Of a stretch of 64,000 nt of DNA, positions 43,866-53,660 are shown one piece after another. A program made the translations under genes and the position numbers. The stretch comes from Undaria pinnatifida. Lineage: Eukaryota > Sar > Phaeophyceae > Laminariales > Alariaceae. The stretch covers positions 9,527,840 to 9,591,839 of the forward strand of contig JABAKD010000023.1 of assembly GCA_012845835.1 (NCBI GenBank), in the 5' to 3' direction. Under the pieces are notes generated by a model. The model ran no database searches. It saw only the letters and a list, made by a program, of their open reading frames with translations, and had not been told where the DNA came from. Within the stretch, counting starts at the first letter, position 1; every line of letters starts with the position of its first letter.

Positions 43866-44147
43866 GGCCAAACGTACAGTAGTAGGGGGCGGGATTTTGG
43901 GGCGTTCGTTCTCAGTGGCTCGAGGTTTTTCGGGAGAGTGACCCCCTGTTCCTTGCGTTCTTATAAGCTTTCACGCTGTTGGAGTATTGCGATATGGTTC
44001 CTTGGTGTGCAATCGTACGCTACGGTGCGCCGAACGTCGCCCGTGAAGTTCTTTTTGTCCGCGTGATGCACAAAGTTACCCGTCCGAGTGGCGAACACAT
44101 GGTGGTGCCGAAAATGTAGGCATACCTCCGCAACCACAGATTTGGTC
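43866..44147 (+). mobile_element. D-family TIR element, diverged
   Basis: Left end ggccaaacgtacagtagtag. gttctcagtggctcgaggtt, gtgaccccctgttccttgcg, acccgtccgagtggcgaac. Right end tacctccgcaaccacagatt ending tggtc. Flanks GCCA and ACCA differ at one base. Confidence 0.6.
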
Positions 44148-44183
44148 ACCACGCTTTTATCGTAGTGTGTCTTGTGCGCTGTA

Positions 44184-44450
44184 GAGTCATCCCACGATAG
44201 GGGTTGCAGTTGTTGGATTAACTAATAATATACGAGTCCGGTTGAGCTCCCGAAGAGAGGAACAAACGGTTAGTCTATAATCTTCACGATTACTAATTGT
44301 TTTAGGACAAGGACATAAAGGCTTTTGGTCGGTTTGCACGAACGAATGCCTTCGAAATCACGTTCCAGGCGAGATTAGTTTATGATCTCCTAATGATTGG
44401 AGTCCACAAACTTTATAGAATCTGCTGCACCCCCTGCCGTCGAAGGCCTG
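44184..44450 (+). mobile_element. E-family TIR element (MITE), 4-bp TSD TGTA
   Basis: 267 bp. Left end GAGTCATCCCACGATAGGGG then ttgcag. Right end ctgctgcaccccctgccgtc ending gaaggcctg. TGTA at 44180-44183 and 44451-44454. Complete set of E internal blocks. Confidence 0.85.
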
Positions 44451-45248
44451 TGTAGCGTAGTCACAGTTAGCGCTACGACGTTTATGACACGAGAGTCGTT
44501 CTATGGTAGTAGCCCCCCGGACTTTTCTTTGACCTAATTCGCCGTTCTTTCGTTATGCGAGCTCTTGGCCGTATATCCTGGAATACGGTGCCCCTTGCCA
44601 CCCCGACGTCGTCGTCCGATGATCCGTTTTCAAACAAGAAGGTGTACGAAGATACATGCTTTCAAAGCACCCTTCCTCGTGTCGAGCAGCCTTTCAAAGA
44701 AACGTTTGTTAACCCCTTCACAGCTGGAACCCCTTTTGGGGAACAAACTTACTTGGAATTAGTATAGGGAGGGGTGTGGGGGCTCTGAAGGGGTTAAAGA
44801 AAACTGTTGTTTGGTTTTAGGGGGGGCCGCTTTCGTAGAATCAGTCACCATAGGTGCAATATTTGACCTCAATATACGCCTTTTTGCTGACAAGGGAACT
44901 CCGTCAGCCGAACAGGTGCCCAATAACACGCACGCATGCGACGGAGGAGAGGTGGCACGTGCTACCAATTCGTTTCTTCCAGGCTCCTCATCGTGAGGAT
45001 CGCGTTATTAACCGTGCTTACTATAGAATATATAACAACTTATATTTGAATTTTCGAAAAACAGTGTGTTCTAAATAACGGGTCGGGCGTTATTAAACAG
45101 GAGAAAATGTTGAGAATTTCGTATTATTTTTGGCAGTGCTGTATAGCAGTATGTTGCGTTATTTTTCTGGGCCTCTGCCTGGCCCTAAAGAAAGCAAAAC
45201 GCTGTAAAAGTGGCCCCTGTGCGGTAGCCCTGATCCCCTGTCGTAGCA
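44451..45248. other. Gene-free stretch
   Basis: 44757-44825 matches 2385-2450 (agtatagggaggggtgtggg, ggctctgaaggggtta). Overlapping frames upstream (44555-44770) have no domain. Confidence 0.35.
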
Positions 45249-45500
45249 GACGTGTGCTACGGTTGAGCTAGTACTCTTCGTGAAAAAATGTTTTCTGGAT
45301 GACAGGGTCCACTTAACTCAAAATTGTCGGAAATAGGCCATTTCGTTTGACACGATTCTAGTTGTGTACCTATGAGGCCATGTTTGTTATATCCGGCAGC
45401 AGTTTTGGTTTCTCCAAATCAGTTTTGGGAGGAGGTTTTGAGCGCCAAAATCGAAAAACCTCAGAAAAAAACGTGGTGCACCGTTACCGTAGCACGCGTC
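45249..45500 (+). mobile_element. B-family TIR element
   Basis: 252 bp. Left gacgtgtgctacggttgagc, right the complement ending CCGTAGCACGCGTC. Flanks AGCA and AGCG match at three of four bases. Core gatgacagggtccacttaac, aaattgtcggaaataggcca, gattctagttgtgtacctat, gggaggaggttttgagc. Confidence 0.75.
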
Positions 45501-46069
45501 AGCGTGCGTCACCGTGGGATGATTCAACATTGGAATCCAGACCTAGGCCGTGAGGTTGTTCAGCGGAAGAGATACAGAGCTCCTCAAAAGTCAGGTTTGG
45601 GTAAGCGTATAGAACTCCTAACTCAAGTGGTGTTCCCCCCAATTGTAACATGCGCCCATGCCATCCTACAAAAACTGCTTCTATCAAAGCCAGATTGACT
45701 ATTTTTGTAACCTTCTGTCGACCGGATATTTAGCTGTCCAGCAGTCTCCATATCCACATGCCCCAGCAGTCGACATAGGTGGCAGATCTCCTCTCCTGTT
45801 GTCTGTACACGCCGATAGTCTCTCGCCAGGCCATCTATAACTGGCGGTGAACTAGGACACTACGCTCCGACATCTCGCGAAGAGTGTCTACGAGGGCGAA
45901 TTCTTCATCCTCCAAGTAAACATTATTTCGCCGTTGGTCGACAACTCTTCTACTTCCCTCTCCCCCCCCGGGAAACCTACCCCAGTGTCTGCGCGCGGAA
46001 TGCGGCGAGAGGGGTGGACGGAGGCTTTCTGACATTTCTCACCGAACAAAATGACTTCCACTACTAGTA

Positions 46070-46147
46070 AAATACAAGTGCACTCCCAGCTGTGAGATCG
46101 ATGACTTTGTCGAAACTCATTTTTGCAAGCTGTGTGTGATACTCCGA
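46070..46147 (-). mobile_element. LINE-A 3' core, 78 bp
   Basis: gtgcactcccagctgtgaga, gactttgtcgaaactcattt, gcaagctgtgtgtgatactc. The shortest recognisable copy. Confidence 0.7.
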
Positions 46148-46268
46148 AATACTAATAAATGATATTCTAAATTTAGCCTGACCATCCACCACACGGCTTA
46201 GACAACAAAATCCGTGCTACAACGTACAACGAATACATGAAACTTCGGGTAATTGGCAGACAAAGGCA

Positions 46269-46562
46269 GGCAAAGGCTATGGCAAGAGAGGGTACCCCGA
46301 GCCGTTTTATCACTGCCGAGATGTGAACATTTTATCGCCCGAATGGCTCGGTGTACCTCACTCACCAAATACTTCTTAATGTTTCTTCTTGTTTGGTGAG
46401 ACATACTGTTGTGGATGCAGTATATATATATCCCAGAAGCATTTGAAGAGCACGAAAGAAAGGTGAAGACCGCAAAGAAAGAGGGGGGGGTCACTCGCGC
46501 GTGTAACTTCGAGCGAACGCAACAAAAAAACCCCCAATGTTTACCCCCCAAACTGTAGGACA
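46269..46562 (-). mobile_element. D-family TIR element, decayed
   Basis: Left end ggcaaaggctatggcaagag then agggtaccccgagc. Right part gggggggtcactcgcgcgtg then taacttcgagcgaacgcaac, as in D(-) at 447-652. Right tip not clear. Confidence 0.5.
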
Positions 46563-46708
46563 ATAGATAGGACGAGCTGGAATAACATGGGATAACGTAC
46601 TGTAGTCTCGAGAGATTTTATGGAAGGATTTGGGGGGGAGACCAAGAAGAGGTACTGTCTCCTGAGAAGGTTGCTGGGCACAAGATATAAGTAAAAAAAA
46701 TATTATAG

Positions 46709-47185
46709 AAAAGGGAAAGGCTAGAGCTAACAGATAAAGTGGAAGAGCAGAAGAACTTGGAGATATATCGAGGGTTGAAGGAAAGCATGGGAATGAAGAC
46801 GTATCTGCACTTTCCAACTGACTACGCGAAAATGCTGAAGCCGCGATTTCGTGTAGGGGACCTGGATCTACCAAAAAGGAGAAAGATACATACCAGTAGT
46901 CGGAAGGAGGAGGGCGTGGCTCAAAGTACGTGCCCATGTGGCACAACAAAAGGGAGTAGGATTCACATGGTAGGAGAACGTGAAATATAGAAGAAAGAAC
47001 GGCATGCGTTAGTGGAGGAGATTATGGTATTTGATGTGTGTGGCATGGAAGAGTTTGGAAGACTAGATAGTAGCGAGAAAACGATCGCTATCCCAAGAGA
47101 TAGATAGTGGCCGCAGACGGCGAAGCAGGACGGAGATATGATGCGCAAAATGTTTCTAATGTAATTATGAAGCTTCAACACATTA
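46709..47185 (+). pseudogene. C-terminal relic of a non-LTR retrotransposon reverse-transcriptase ORF
   Basis: One frame reads a charged N-terminal part (EIYRGLKESMGMKTYLH), a GDLDLPKRRK segment, then CPCG near 46940 followed by a conserved-looking His (SRIHMVGE) and an acidic helix-like tail (VCGMEEFGRLDSSEKTIAI). This fits the Cys/His knuckle region that follows the polymerase domain in many LINE ORFs. Stops at 46706, 46988 and 47105 break the frame, and the polymerase domain proper is missing. After the last stop the frame still reads WPQTAKQDGD and then LSKRPT and NRPE. That tail is repeated in two LINE-A copies (47490 and 21530-22257), showing that LINE-A is the 3' end of this element. 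Assignment to a LINE clade is not possible from this piece. The motif recognition is from memory of retrotransposon proteins and is inference. Confidence 0.65.
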
Positions 47186-47186
47186 T

Positions 47187-47485
47187 CCAAACGCCCCACT
47201 AACAATCGAAATAGGCCAGAGAAATAACACTTTTACGCAATTGATATCACGTTATTATCTTAGCCATCCATGACGTAGCTGTCATTCATTACCCCCCGCC
47301 CCCCTCCAACGCCCCCTCCTTCTCCACCACCCGCACGATCGCCTGGACATAGCACCACGCGTATAGCATACCCCTACGTATATGATTGATACGCGCGATC
47401 GGAGTATCACACACAATCTTGCAAAAATGAGTTTCAACCAAATCTTTAATCTCACAGCTGGAGTGAATTTCAATATTATGTGACC
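47187..47485 (+). mobile_element. LINE-A 3' region with internal deletion
   Basis: Continues directly from the reverse-transcriptase relic: ccaaacgccccactaacaat, acttttacgcaattgatatc, tgtcattcattaccccccgc, ccacgcgtatagcatacccc, then jumps to the 3' core tacgcgcgatcggagtatca and ctcacagctggagtgaattt. The central part seen at 47760-48330 is missing. Confidence 0.8.
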
Positions 47486-47489
47486 TAAA

Positions 47490-48472
47490 CCTCTTGAAAC
47501 CCCGCCCCCTTTTCGATATTTTTTACCCGCTCTCTCTTGCTCAAACGCCCCACCTTATTTCCAAATACGCCGGAATAATAAACACTTCCACGCACTGGAT
47601 CTCACCTCATTATCTTTCTAGAGCCATCAATGCCGCTGCTGCAATTCCCACCCCCCTCCGCCCCCAATACCCCCTGCTTCCCCACCACTCTCACCATCGC
47701 CTAGACCAAGCACCACACGTATAGCAAACACCTACATCGATGCGACCTATAGCCCCCCCTCCCCCCCCCCCCACCGCCCCCCTCCCCTACCCCCCACCTC
47801 CCCACCCCCCCACCCCACCCCCACCCCCTCGCACACTCGGCCCTCTACTCACTGGTTGTACGGCTCACAGGATAAACATGATAAACTGTTGCATTTTTTT
47901 CAAAACGGTCACAATAATCCCCTTAAAGGATGTATAATTTCCACGCACAGATTGAGCTGCCCTGCCCGTCCCGCCCCGCCCCCTCGTGATAAACTGCTGC
48001 ATTCTTTTCAAAACCGTCAGATTCATCTCCTTCAAAGATTTATAGTTTCCACGCACATATTGAGCTGCTCCACCCGTCCCCCCTCAACCCCCCCCCCCCC
48101 CCCCCGCCACCCCCACCCCCGCTCTTTTTTGATCAAAACAAGGCCCCCACGTCCTTAAAAACTCCGCCCTCCCCTTACCGGTTATTCGACTTACAGGATT
48201 CACTTGATAAGCTGATGCATTTTCTTTCACAGTTGTCATATTTTGTCACCCTCAGAAACGGGTTTCATAGTTTTCGCGCACAGACTGACTAACATCACCC
48301 TGTTGACCCTGATATCCACACTGTAGTTGCAACGGGGGTCGCCGACCTATTCGTTAATGAGGACACACAACCCGTAATACGCGCGATCGGAGTATGACAC
48401 ACAGCTCGCAAAGATAAGTTTCGACAAAATCTTCGATCTCACAGCTGGAGTGTGTATAAATTTGAATAATAT
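47490..48472 (+). mobile_element. LINE-A 3' region, longest copy (~985 bp)
   Basis: From cctcttgaaaccccgccccc through the ORF tail (LLKRPT then NTPE in frame), C-rich blocks at 47757-47830 and 48088-48107, two internal repeats of the gataaactgctgcattctttt block (47878, 47987, and a variant at 48209), gatcaaaacaaggcccccac, and the conserved core to gagtgtgtataaatttgaat. It directly follows another LINE-A 3' end in the same orientation. Confidence 0.85.
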
Positions 48473-49210
48473 ATGGAAGAAGCATAGTTAACGCCTAAAT
48501 GTCGGAGGTGTCTCCATTAGCAGTTAAAACGGCGCACCGTCTCAAAAGGGATGCGTGGTCAACGGTCAAGTGGCTAAGGCAAGCAACACACGGGTACTCC
48601 CCCCCCCCCCCCCAAGCATTCCCCCCCCTACCTTATCCTACTGCGGTGGAGGAACGTGTTAGGTCACAACCGTATTGTGCTGAAATGGTCTGCCGATATC
48701 GTGACTCGCATCCACGTGGGAGATAAAAGGTATGAGGGTTTACGCTAAAGTTTTCTTGAAACATTGCCCACCACATCGAATTGTTCTGTGACATGCTCTA
48801 CCTCTAGATCAAATAAGTGGTAACCAGTAACCCCCCGCCCCCCCCCTCCTCACCCATCGCGGCGTAACTGCGTGGTCCGTGAAACTCTGACGTGTTCCGT
48901 CCTGGTGGTGAAGGGACGCGAGGTGTCGATTGACAGACACCTGCGGATATGCATTTGAACTGAGTGCACCCCCTCCTTCACCACTCATTAAGTTAGTGGT
49001 TTGTCGCCAAAACGCGACTATCGGCCTCTCCCGCTCAACTGAGCTTTGCGTTCGGGACTTGCAGTTTATTGGTTATGTTTCATAGTCTAACTCGAGATCA
49101 CGCGGTGGACCTACCCCTCTGCCTCACGTATTATGTTGTGCGATGGCACGCCTTATCCGGATATCACCTGGTAGATGCACTTTTACGATATCGTTGGGGT
49201 CTCAACTGGT
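48473..49210. other. Gene-free stretch
   Basis: A 15-C run at 48599-48613 and a second C-rich patch at 48832-48847. No repeat or gene recognised. Confidence 0.35.
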
Positions 49211-49468
49211 GACACGCGACACGATGGAGGTCGCACGTTTCAGTGTGGAACGGTTTCTGAATGATGCTGCTCCTTGTCCTAAAATCGTCGAAAATAGGTA
49301 AGTATATGTCACGTTTTTTGCATGATTCTCGTTGTGTACCTATTAATAGGCGATGGGATGTTTCATCCCGTAGCAGTCATGGTTTTTCTCTTAAGATCAG
49401 AGGTTGGCAAAAATTCTTAAGGTCCCAGATTGAGCAACTTCACAGCCCCCTCTATCGTATCACGCGTC
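49211..49468 (+). mobile_element. B-family TIR element
   Basis: 258 bp. Left gacacgcgacacgatggagg, right cctctatcgtatcacgcgtc. Core tgaatgatgctgctccttgt, aaaatcgtcgaaaataggta, gattctcgttgtgtacctat, gggatgtttcatcccgtagc. Flanks do not match. Confidence 0.75.
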
Positions 49469-50094
49469 TGTGTCTTACCCTGTCCTTTGAAAAATGTATC
49501 GAGACAACCATGGACTCCTTACAGCTCTTCTTTCGCGTAGCGCGGTCATGGTTGAGGGTATAGACCTCCTCAAGGTCGTCGTCAAGATTGCGACAGCCCG
49601 TCTTACCCAGAGTTTCTGATTCTCGCCCATTTTAGGCAGAATGTACGGATGGCGGGGATCCTTAACCCCTGTTAATATACCTTGTATCCGTAATCCATTG
49701 GTTTTTCGATCGGGTTGCACTTCCTCTTGCCCCCCCTCCCACACACACAAGGTTAAGGTGTTTGGGTGAGATAGAGAGCTCCGTATCGAAGCATGCGTCC
49801 AAGCGAGCAGCCGCAACAGTGTTGGGCTTATCCTTGCCACAGCATGCGCCTTAAGGAACGCGAATCAAGACCATATACATGGTTAGGAACCACGGTAGAT
49901 GGTTGGACATGTTTTTCAGTAGATCGTGGGTCCTTATTTGTCATGATCCTCCGTAGTTACCACCCCGCGAGCTCCGAGAGTGGCGCCCGGTCTTCGCGGC
50001 TGCTGCGGTAGAAACGTTTTTCTGCATTTGGTTTTACTCCGTGTACTATGAGCGCAACAACATTCGCGCACCCCCTTCCCCAGCAAAAACTCAG
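49469..50094. other. Gene-free stretch
   Basis: E- or B-like scraps (tttgggtgagatagagagctcc at 49760). No supported gene. Confidence 0.3.
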
Positions 50095-50345
50095 ATCAAC
50101 GGCCACATAAATAGGAGGTCCTTCCCCCGCCTCCACGCTACGGTGTGGGCGCCTTCATTTCTTTGATCGCGACAAGAAGTCGGCGTTTTCATCCCTTGTC
50201 GACATGCGTTGAATGGCGCCTGTCTCACGCTGCGAGGGGGTCTCAGCAGCTGATCCTGTTCTTTGCATTTTGGTATATTCAAAACCTCACCTCGGTGGAA
50301 ATCGAACTTAAGGACCAACGCTCCAGTAGTATTCAAAGGTAACCG
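50095..50345 (-). mobile_element. SINE S1, diverged head
   Basis: Body cgctacggtgtgggcgcctt, catttctttgatcgcgacaa, gtcgacatgcgttgaatggc, cagcagctgatcctg, tttgcattttggta. B box on the minus strand AGTTCGATTTCC near 50300. The A-box side (50320-50345) is degraded. Confidence 0.6.
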
Positions 50346-51410
50346 CAAGAGATTGGTCCCCTAGATTACCTGCCGCAAACCGGTACCGTCTAAATTTTGG
50401 ATTCCGGACCCTGCCCTACCGGCCGGTTATCGCCATTATTTTGGCGGGTATCCGAGTGCACGGAAACCAGGACGGTACACTGCGCGGGTGCACCTGAATA
50501 TTTTTTTACGTTACTTCTTGTTTCGAGTCGCACGGCGAGTGGTGATCTGGTGATAGAGTAGAGAATCAAGCCGCTTGATCTTGCATTCTAGTGTATGTAC
50601 AAAATCCTTTGCGCAGGAATAACTATTATTGGGGGCCTGGTTGTGACAAAATGAATACATTTGACCGGGCCTCGTGGTACTAGTAGAGGCCTGGATTTTG
50701 AAAAAAAAGTGTCGTACAAACACGGGGACGCTGGTCCACGACCCCCCTTCCCCACGAAAGACTCTAGAAAGCACAGTACAAACACGGCGACGCTGATGCG
50801 CGACCCCCGCCCCAAGGAAGACTGCAGCGCCGCACGTGTCTGATATGTGGTGGAAGCAGAGCGGCATTTTGAAACTACGTGGTGAATCGAATAAAAACCA
50901 GTGAAATCCGCCACCAATCATCCGAAACTGTGCCCACTACGTACGGCGGTATATACGGATGCCCGGAAACAAGCGCTCACCAACATATCTGCCTCTCTAT
51001 TAAGACAGAACCCGGGGCCAGAATCGCTGCACACGTGGCCAGATATATGCACTTAGTAGAAGCGGAAATTTCTTAGCAGAAGACGGTTAGACATCACGTG
51101 TGTGGCCTTTCCAAGTGTCTACAGGCACGTTGGCTACCGTGTGATTTTCAGCCGCAGACTAGAAGAGATACTGCTGCTGCTTCTACTACCGCTACTAATA
51201 GAAGGTAAATATACCACTACTACTGATATTACTACTGCTACTACTGCTACTACAACCACTGCTACTACCACTACTACTACTAACATTGCTGCTACCACTA
51301 CTGCTGCTGTTCATGAGAAGAGCAAGACCCTGAATAACCAGGACACGGTTGAAACTAGCCTCAGGCACACATTGCGAATGCAATTTGTAGAGATATTGCG
51401 GAAGCATAAT
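50346..51410. other. Gene-free stretch with short repeats
   Basis: A two-copy ~63-bp repeat at 50710-50825 (gtacaaacacggggacgctg / gtacaaacacggcgacgctg) and an imperfect (ACT)n tract at 51180-51312. Open frames over the latter are low-complexity Thr. Confidence 0.55.
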
Positions 51411-51570
51411 GAAACGGGGCCCCGCAAAACGAGCGGGTACCCTAATACCCGCGGGTGCCCGGGTACCCGGGTGCCCGTGGCGTTATTACCCGCGGGTATT
51501 CAGGTGGCGCACTACCCGTTGATCGGGTGGGGTCCGACCAGGTATACCCGCTGGGTGCCCGGGTAAGAGA
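51411..51570. repeat. Dense palindrome cluster around GGGTACCC / CCCGCGGG
   Basis: Words such as acccgcgggt, cccgggtacccggg, gggtgcccgggt and tacccgcgggta occur back to back, so most bases lie in short perfect palindromes. Similar words (gatacccgcgggtcg) occur at 15485. Confidence 0.75.
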
Positions 51571-51629
51571 TTAAAAGGGCTAACCCCTAGTAACCAATAT
51601 ATCACTGGAGCGAAGGGCTTTTTATTCAC

Positions 51630-51698
51630 CTACAAGCGGCAATAACCAAGCGACAGCATTACCAGGAAAACGCCGGCCATTGAAAATCCAATTTCTAG
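51630..51698 (-). pseudogene. Fragment of the two-segment membrane protein
   Basis: 22 residues plus a stop on the minus strand (LEIGFSMAGVFLVMLSLGY) align with LAIGFLIAGVLLIILALGY of the ORF at 54843-55322; DNA identity continues into the flanks (ataaccaagcg.cag.attaccag.aaaacgccgg). An in-frame stop precedes it, so it is a broken copy. It lies downstream of the helicase relic on the same strand. Confidence 0.65.
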
Positions 51699-52104
51699 TC
51701 ACGATGATGAAAGCGTTCCGGACTGGATTGTTGGAAAACTCGAAAACATTCGACGTAGAATAGGACTATAGTACCGGCTCGAATCGCCTATTGTTCTACT
51801 CCACTGCGGGTTTTGGTCTACTCGAGCACGAGTGGTCCTGTCCTTTCCGGATAAAAACACATTTTTATGCGAATGAATTGGCGGAGAGCATATCATTCCC
51901 CTGGGACGTGGCCCTGTGCCTCACCGATGACAATACTTTATACGAATGATTTGGCGCAGCGTAGCCTACTATTCCTATTGGGGGGTCATATCGCGCACAT
52001 ACATTAAACAGCACCAAAGCTCAACGCCGAAAAGGAACAATACATGTTTCGTCAAGTGCTTTTTGGTGTAAAGAGGAGAAGTTTTTTGTCACACATGACT
52101 GGTG

Positions 52105-52225
52105 ACCCGCTGCGCGAGAAGGCACTTGGCGATCGTCGGCAGTGGCGGAATGTTTTATCACATTTGGCCGCGCGAGAAGTCACTTGACGATGGTCGGGAG
52201 TGGCGGAATGTTTTGTCACACTTGA
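52105..52225 (+). repeat. Two-copy 58-bp repeat
   Basis: agtggcggaatgttttatca (52141) and agtggcggaatgttttgtca (52199), each preceded by gcgagaagtcacttg and cgatggtcgg or variants. Confidence 0.75.
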
Positions 52226-52270
52226 CTGGTGGAATGTTCATCGCTACAGACGTGGTTCGCTTGACCAAAC

Positions 52271-52929
52271 TTAGTTTACGTTGTAGACCCCCTGCAATCC
52301 ATGGCCACTACTGTGAACGTCCCGAGGCCAAAGCCCTCTCCAACCGTCGGGGGCGTCATACGCTTCCCGTGCGTCCCATAGGGTGGCGTACGCCACTCTT
52401 CTCCCCCGCGTGTCGATGGTTACTGCCGCTGGCGCTTTTCGGCGCAGTTCCGCGAGCGCGTTGATGGCGTCCATTGGGGGGTGGAAGGCGTCCTTCATGA
52501 AATCGCGGGCGGCGCCTCTGTCGCGCAATACAGCACTCGGCAAGACTATGAATAGGCCCCCAAGAGTTTTACCCCTAGATACAGCGGTGTACCCCTGGCC
52601 CTGGGCGAAGAATCCTCTACTCGGAATCCACACGGCAACCCGCTCGAACCCAACACCCTGTACCCTATGTATGGTCATACAAGCGGCGACCATGAGCGGC
52701 CACTGTTTCACTATGTACGCTCCGCTGACGGCAACTCCCCTGCAGAACGGCGGTGACGTGAAGCACGATGAAGTTGGCGATTTCATTTTTGAGGCGGAGA
52801 ATGTCGCCGAGAGGATGCTCGTATTTAGTCCCCTGTAAAGGTAACAGCAGAATTCGGCGGGCAAGGCCGCATGGTGTGAGGACAATGTGCGCATGGGTTA
52901 CGCTGTACGCAGGTGTAGGATGTAACGTG
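52271..52929 (-). pseudogene. PIF1-type DNA helicase, C-terminal part, frameshifted
   Basis: The minus-strand frame ending at 52271 contains WPLMVAACMTIHRVQG, the late SF1B helicase motif in which a Thr-Ile-His and an invariant-type QG pair bind DNA and nucleotide, then a spacer ending FFAQGQGYTAVSRGKTLGG, the last motif with the arginine finger (AVSR). Order and about 30-residue spacing match PIF1 and Helitron helicases, 5'-3' enzymes that unwind DNA with ATP. A ~90-residue basic tail follows. The N-terminal Walker motifs are absent. Upstream, a different frame reads a protein-like segment (ARRILLLPLQGTKYEHPLGD, ANFIVLHVTAVLQG) that typically precedes these motifs, so a frameshift probably lies near 52700-52750. 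The OTU fragment and a likely intron lie directly upstream. Domain call is firm; gene integrity is not. Confidence 0.75.
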
Positions 52930-53245
52930 CTGAAAGACAAGAACCATTGTTACAGGACGCACACACGTAGCTGGAGACGCCTACATACATAGGAGATGAT
53001 GGATACACAGGTGACGGAACGCATTTGCACCGCAGGAACGCTGGTGGAAGGTGAGGTAGTAGACTATAGCAGGTTCGAAGACGTACGGGTATGCTACAAA
53101 CGCAAACACACGGGAGTACTGCTGCGCCACACATACATGTACGTACTCTACACACGCGGCGAGAGCGGTGTGCACGCCGCTGTACATACAAACACAGCTG
53201 TGACCATGCTGAGTGCGTAGCGTATAAGCAATGCCGTGTACATAC
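52930..53245 (-). other. Probable 316-nt spliceosomal intron
   Basis: On the minus strand a donor CAG|GTATGT (53246/53245) follows the OTU fragment, and a pyrimidine-rich acceptor TTGTCTTTCAG (ending 52930) precedes the helicase-side frame. The sequence between reads as Cys- and Arg-rich noise in the OTU frame. Joining the two exons directly does not give one open frame, so either the gene is decayed or the exon edges differ. Confidence 0.45.
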
Positions 53246-53560
53246 CTGTCCCAAGAAGGTGCAGTTCCCGTTGAGCAGAGAGTGCCAGCCGCAGTTGCCA
53301 TCCCCCCTGCACGGAACAGTGCGAGTGTTCCGGCGCTGTAGAACGAGGCCATTCGGGCAGTGCAATTGCTGAATGGATTGTTGTTGCCCTCGCAAGGCGG
53401 AAGGATGTAGGACGAACTCCAAGCGATGAGGCAGAGAGAGCCCTGCAAATTTGTATTGGAACAGTTGGTCTCCCCAGTCGTCAAGATACCGCTCTGCTGC
53501 AAGGACGTTCCGCTGCATGTTGTGCAGAGATTCAAACGCAGCACCAGGTGGTGGTACGCC
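53246..53560 (-). pseudogene. OTU-type cysteine protease fragment
   Basis: The minus frame reads a Glu/Asp-rich helix (AAERYLDDWGDQLFQ), a hydrophobic strand region and then VPCRGDGNCGWHSLLNG. D-G-N-C followed by a small and aromatic residue and an S/A-L is the catalytic Cys signature of OTU deubiquitinase-like proteases (Asp-Gly-Asn-Cys). The distal catalytic His region is not seen before the probable intron. The upstream end runs into the minisatellite at 53661. OTU domains occur in host deubiquitinases, some viruses and the large replication proteins of some Helitron-type transposons; the adjacent PIF1-type helicase makes the transposon option attractive, but no HUH replication-initiation motif was found. 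Confidence 0.55.
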
Positions 53561-53660
53561 GTGACGTTTGAAGAGGGCGAAGAACACGCAGCCGCAGAGG
53601 AGGAGGAGCGTAGAACGAGCGAAGGGGCTCATAGCAGACACCCACAGCACGCTCCGGAGA

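Noticed and set aside
51411-51570. Coding interpretation of the GGGTACCC cluster
   Set aside because: The open frame through it is a by-product of palindromic pentanucleotide words with low stop content.
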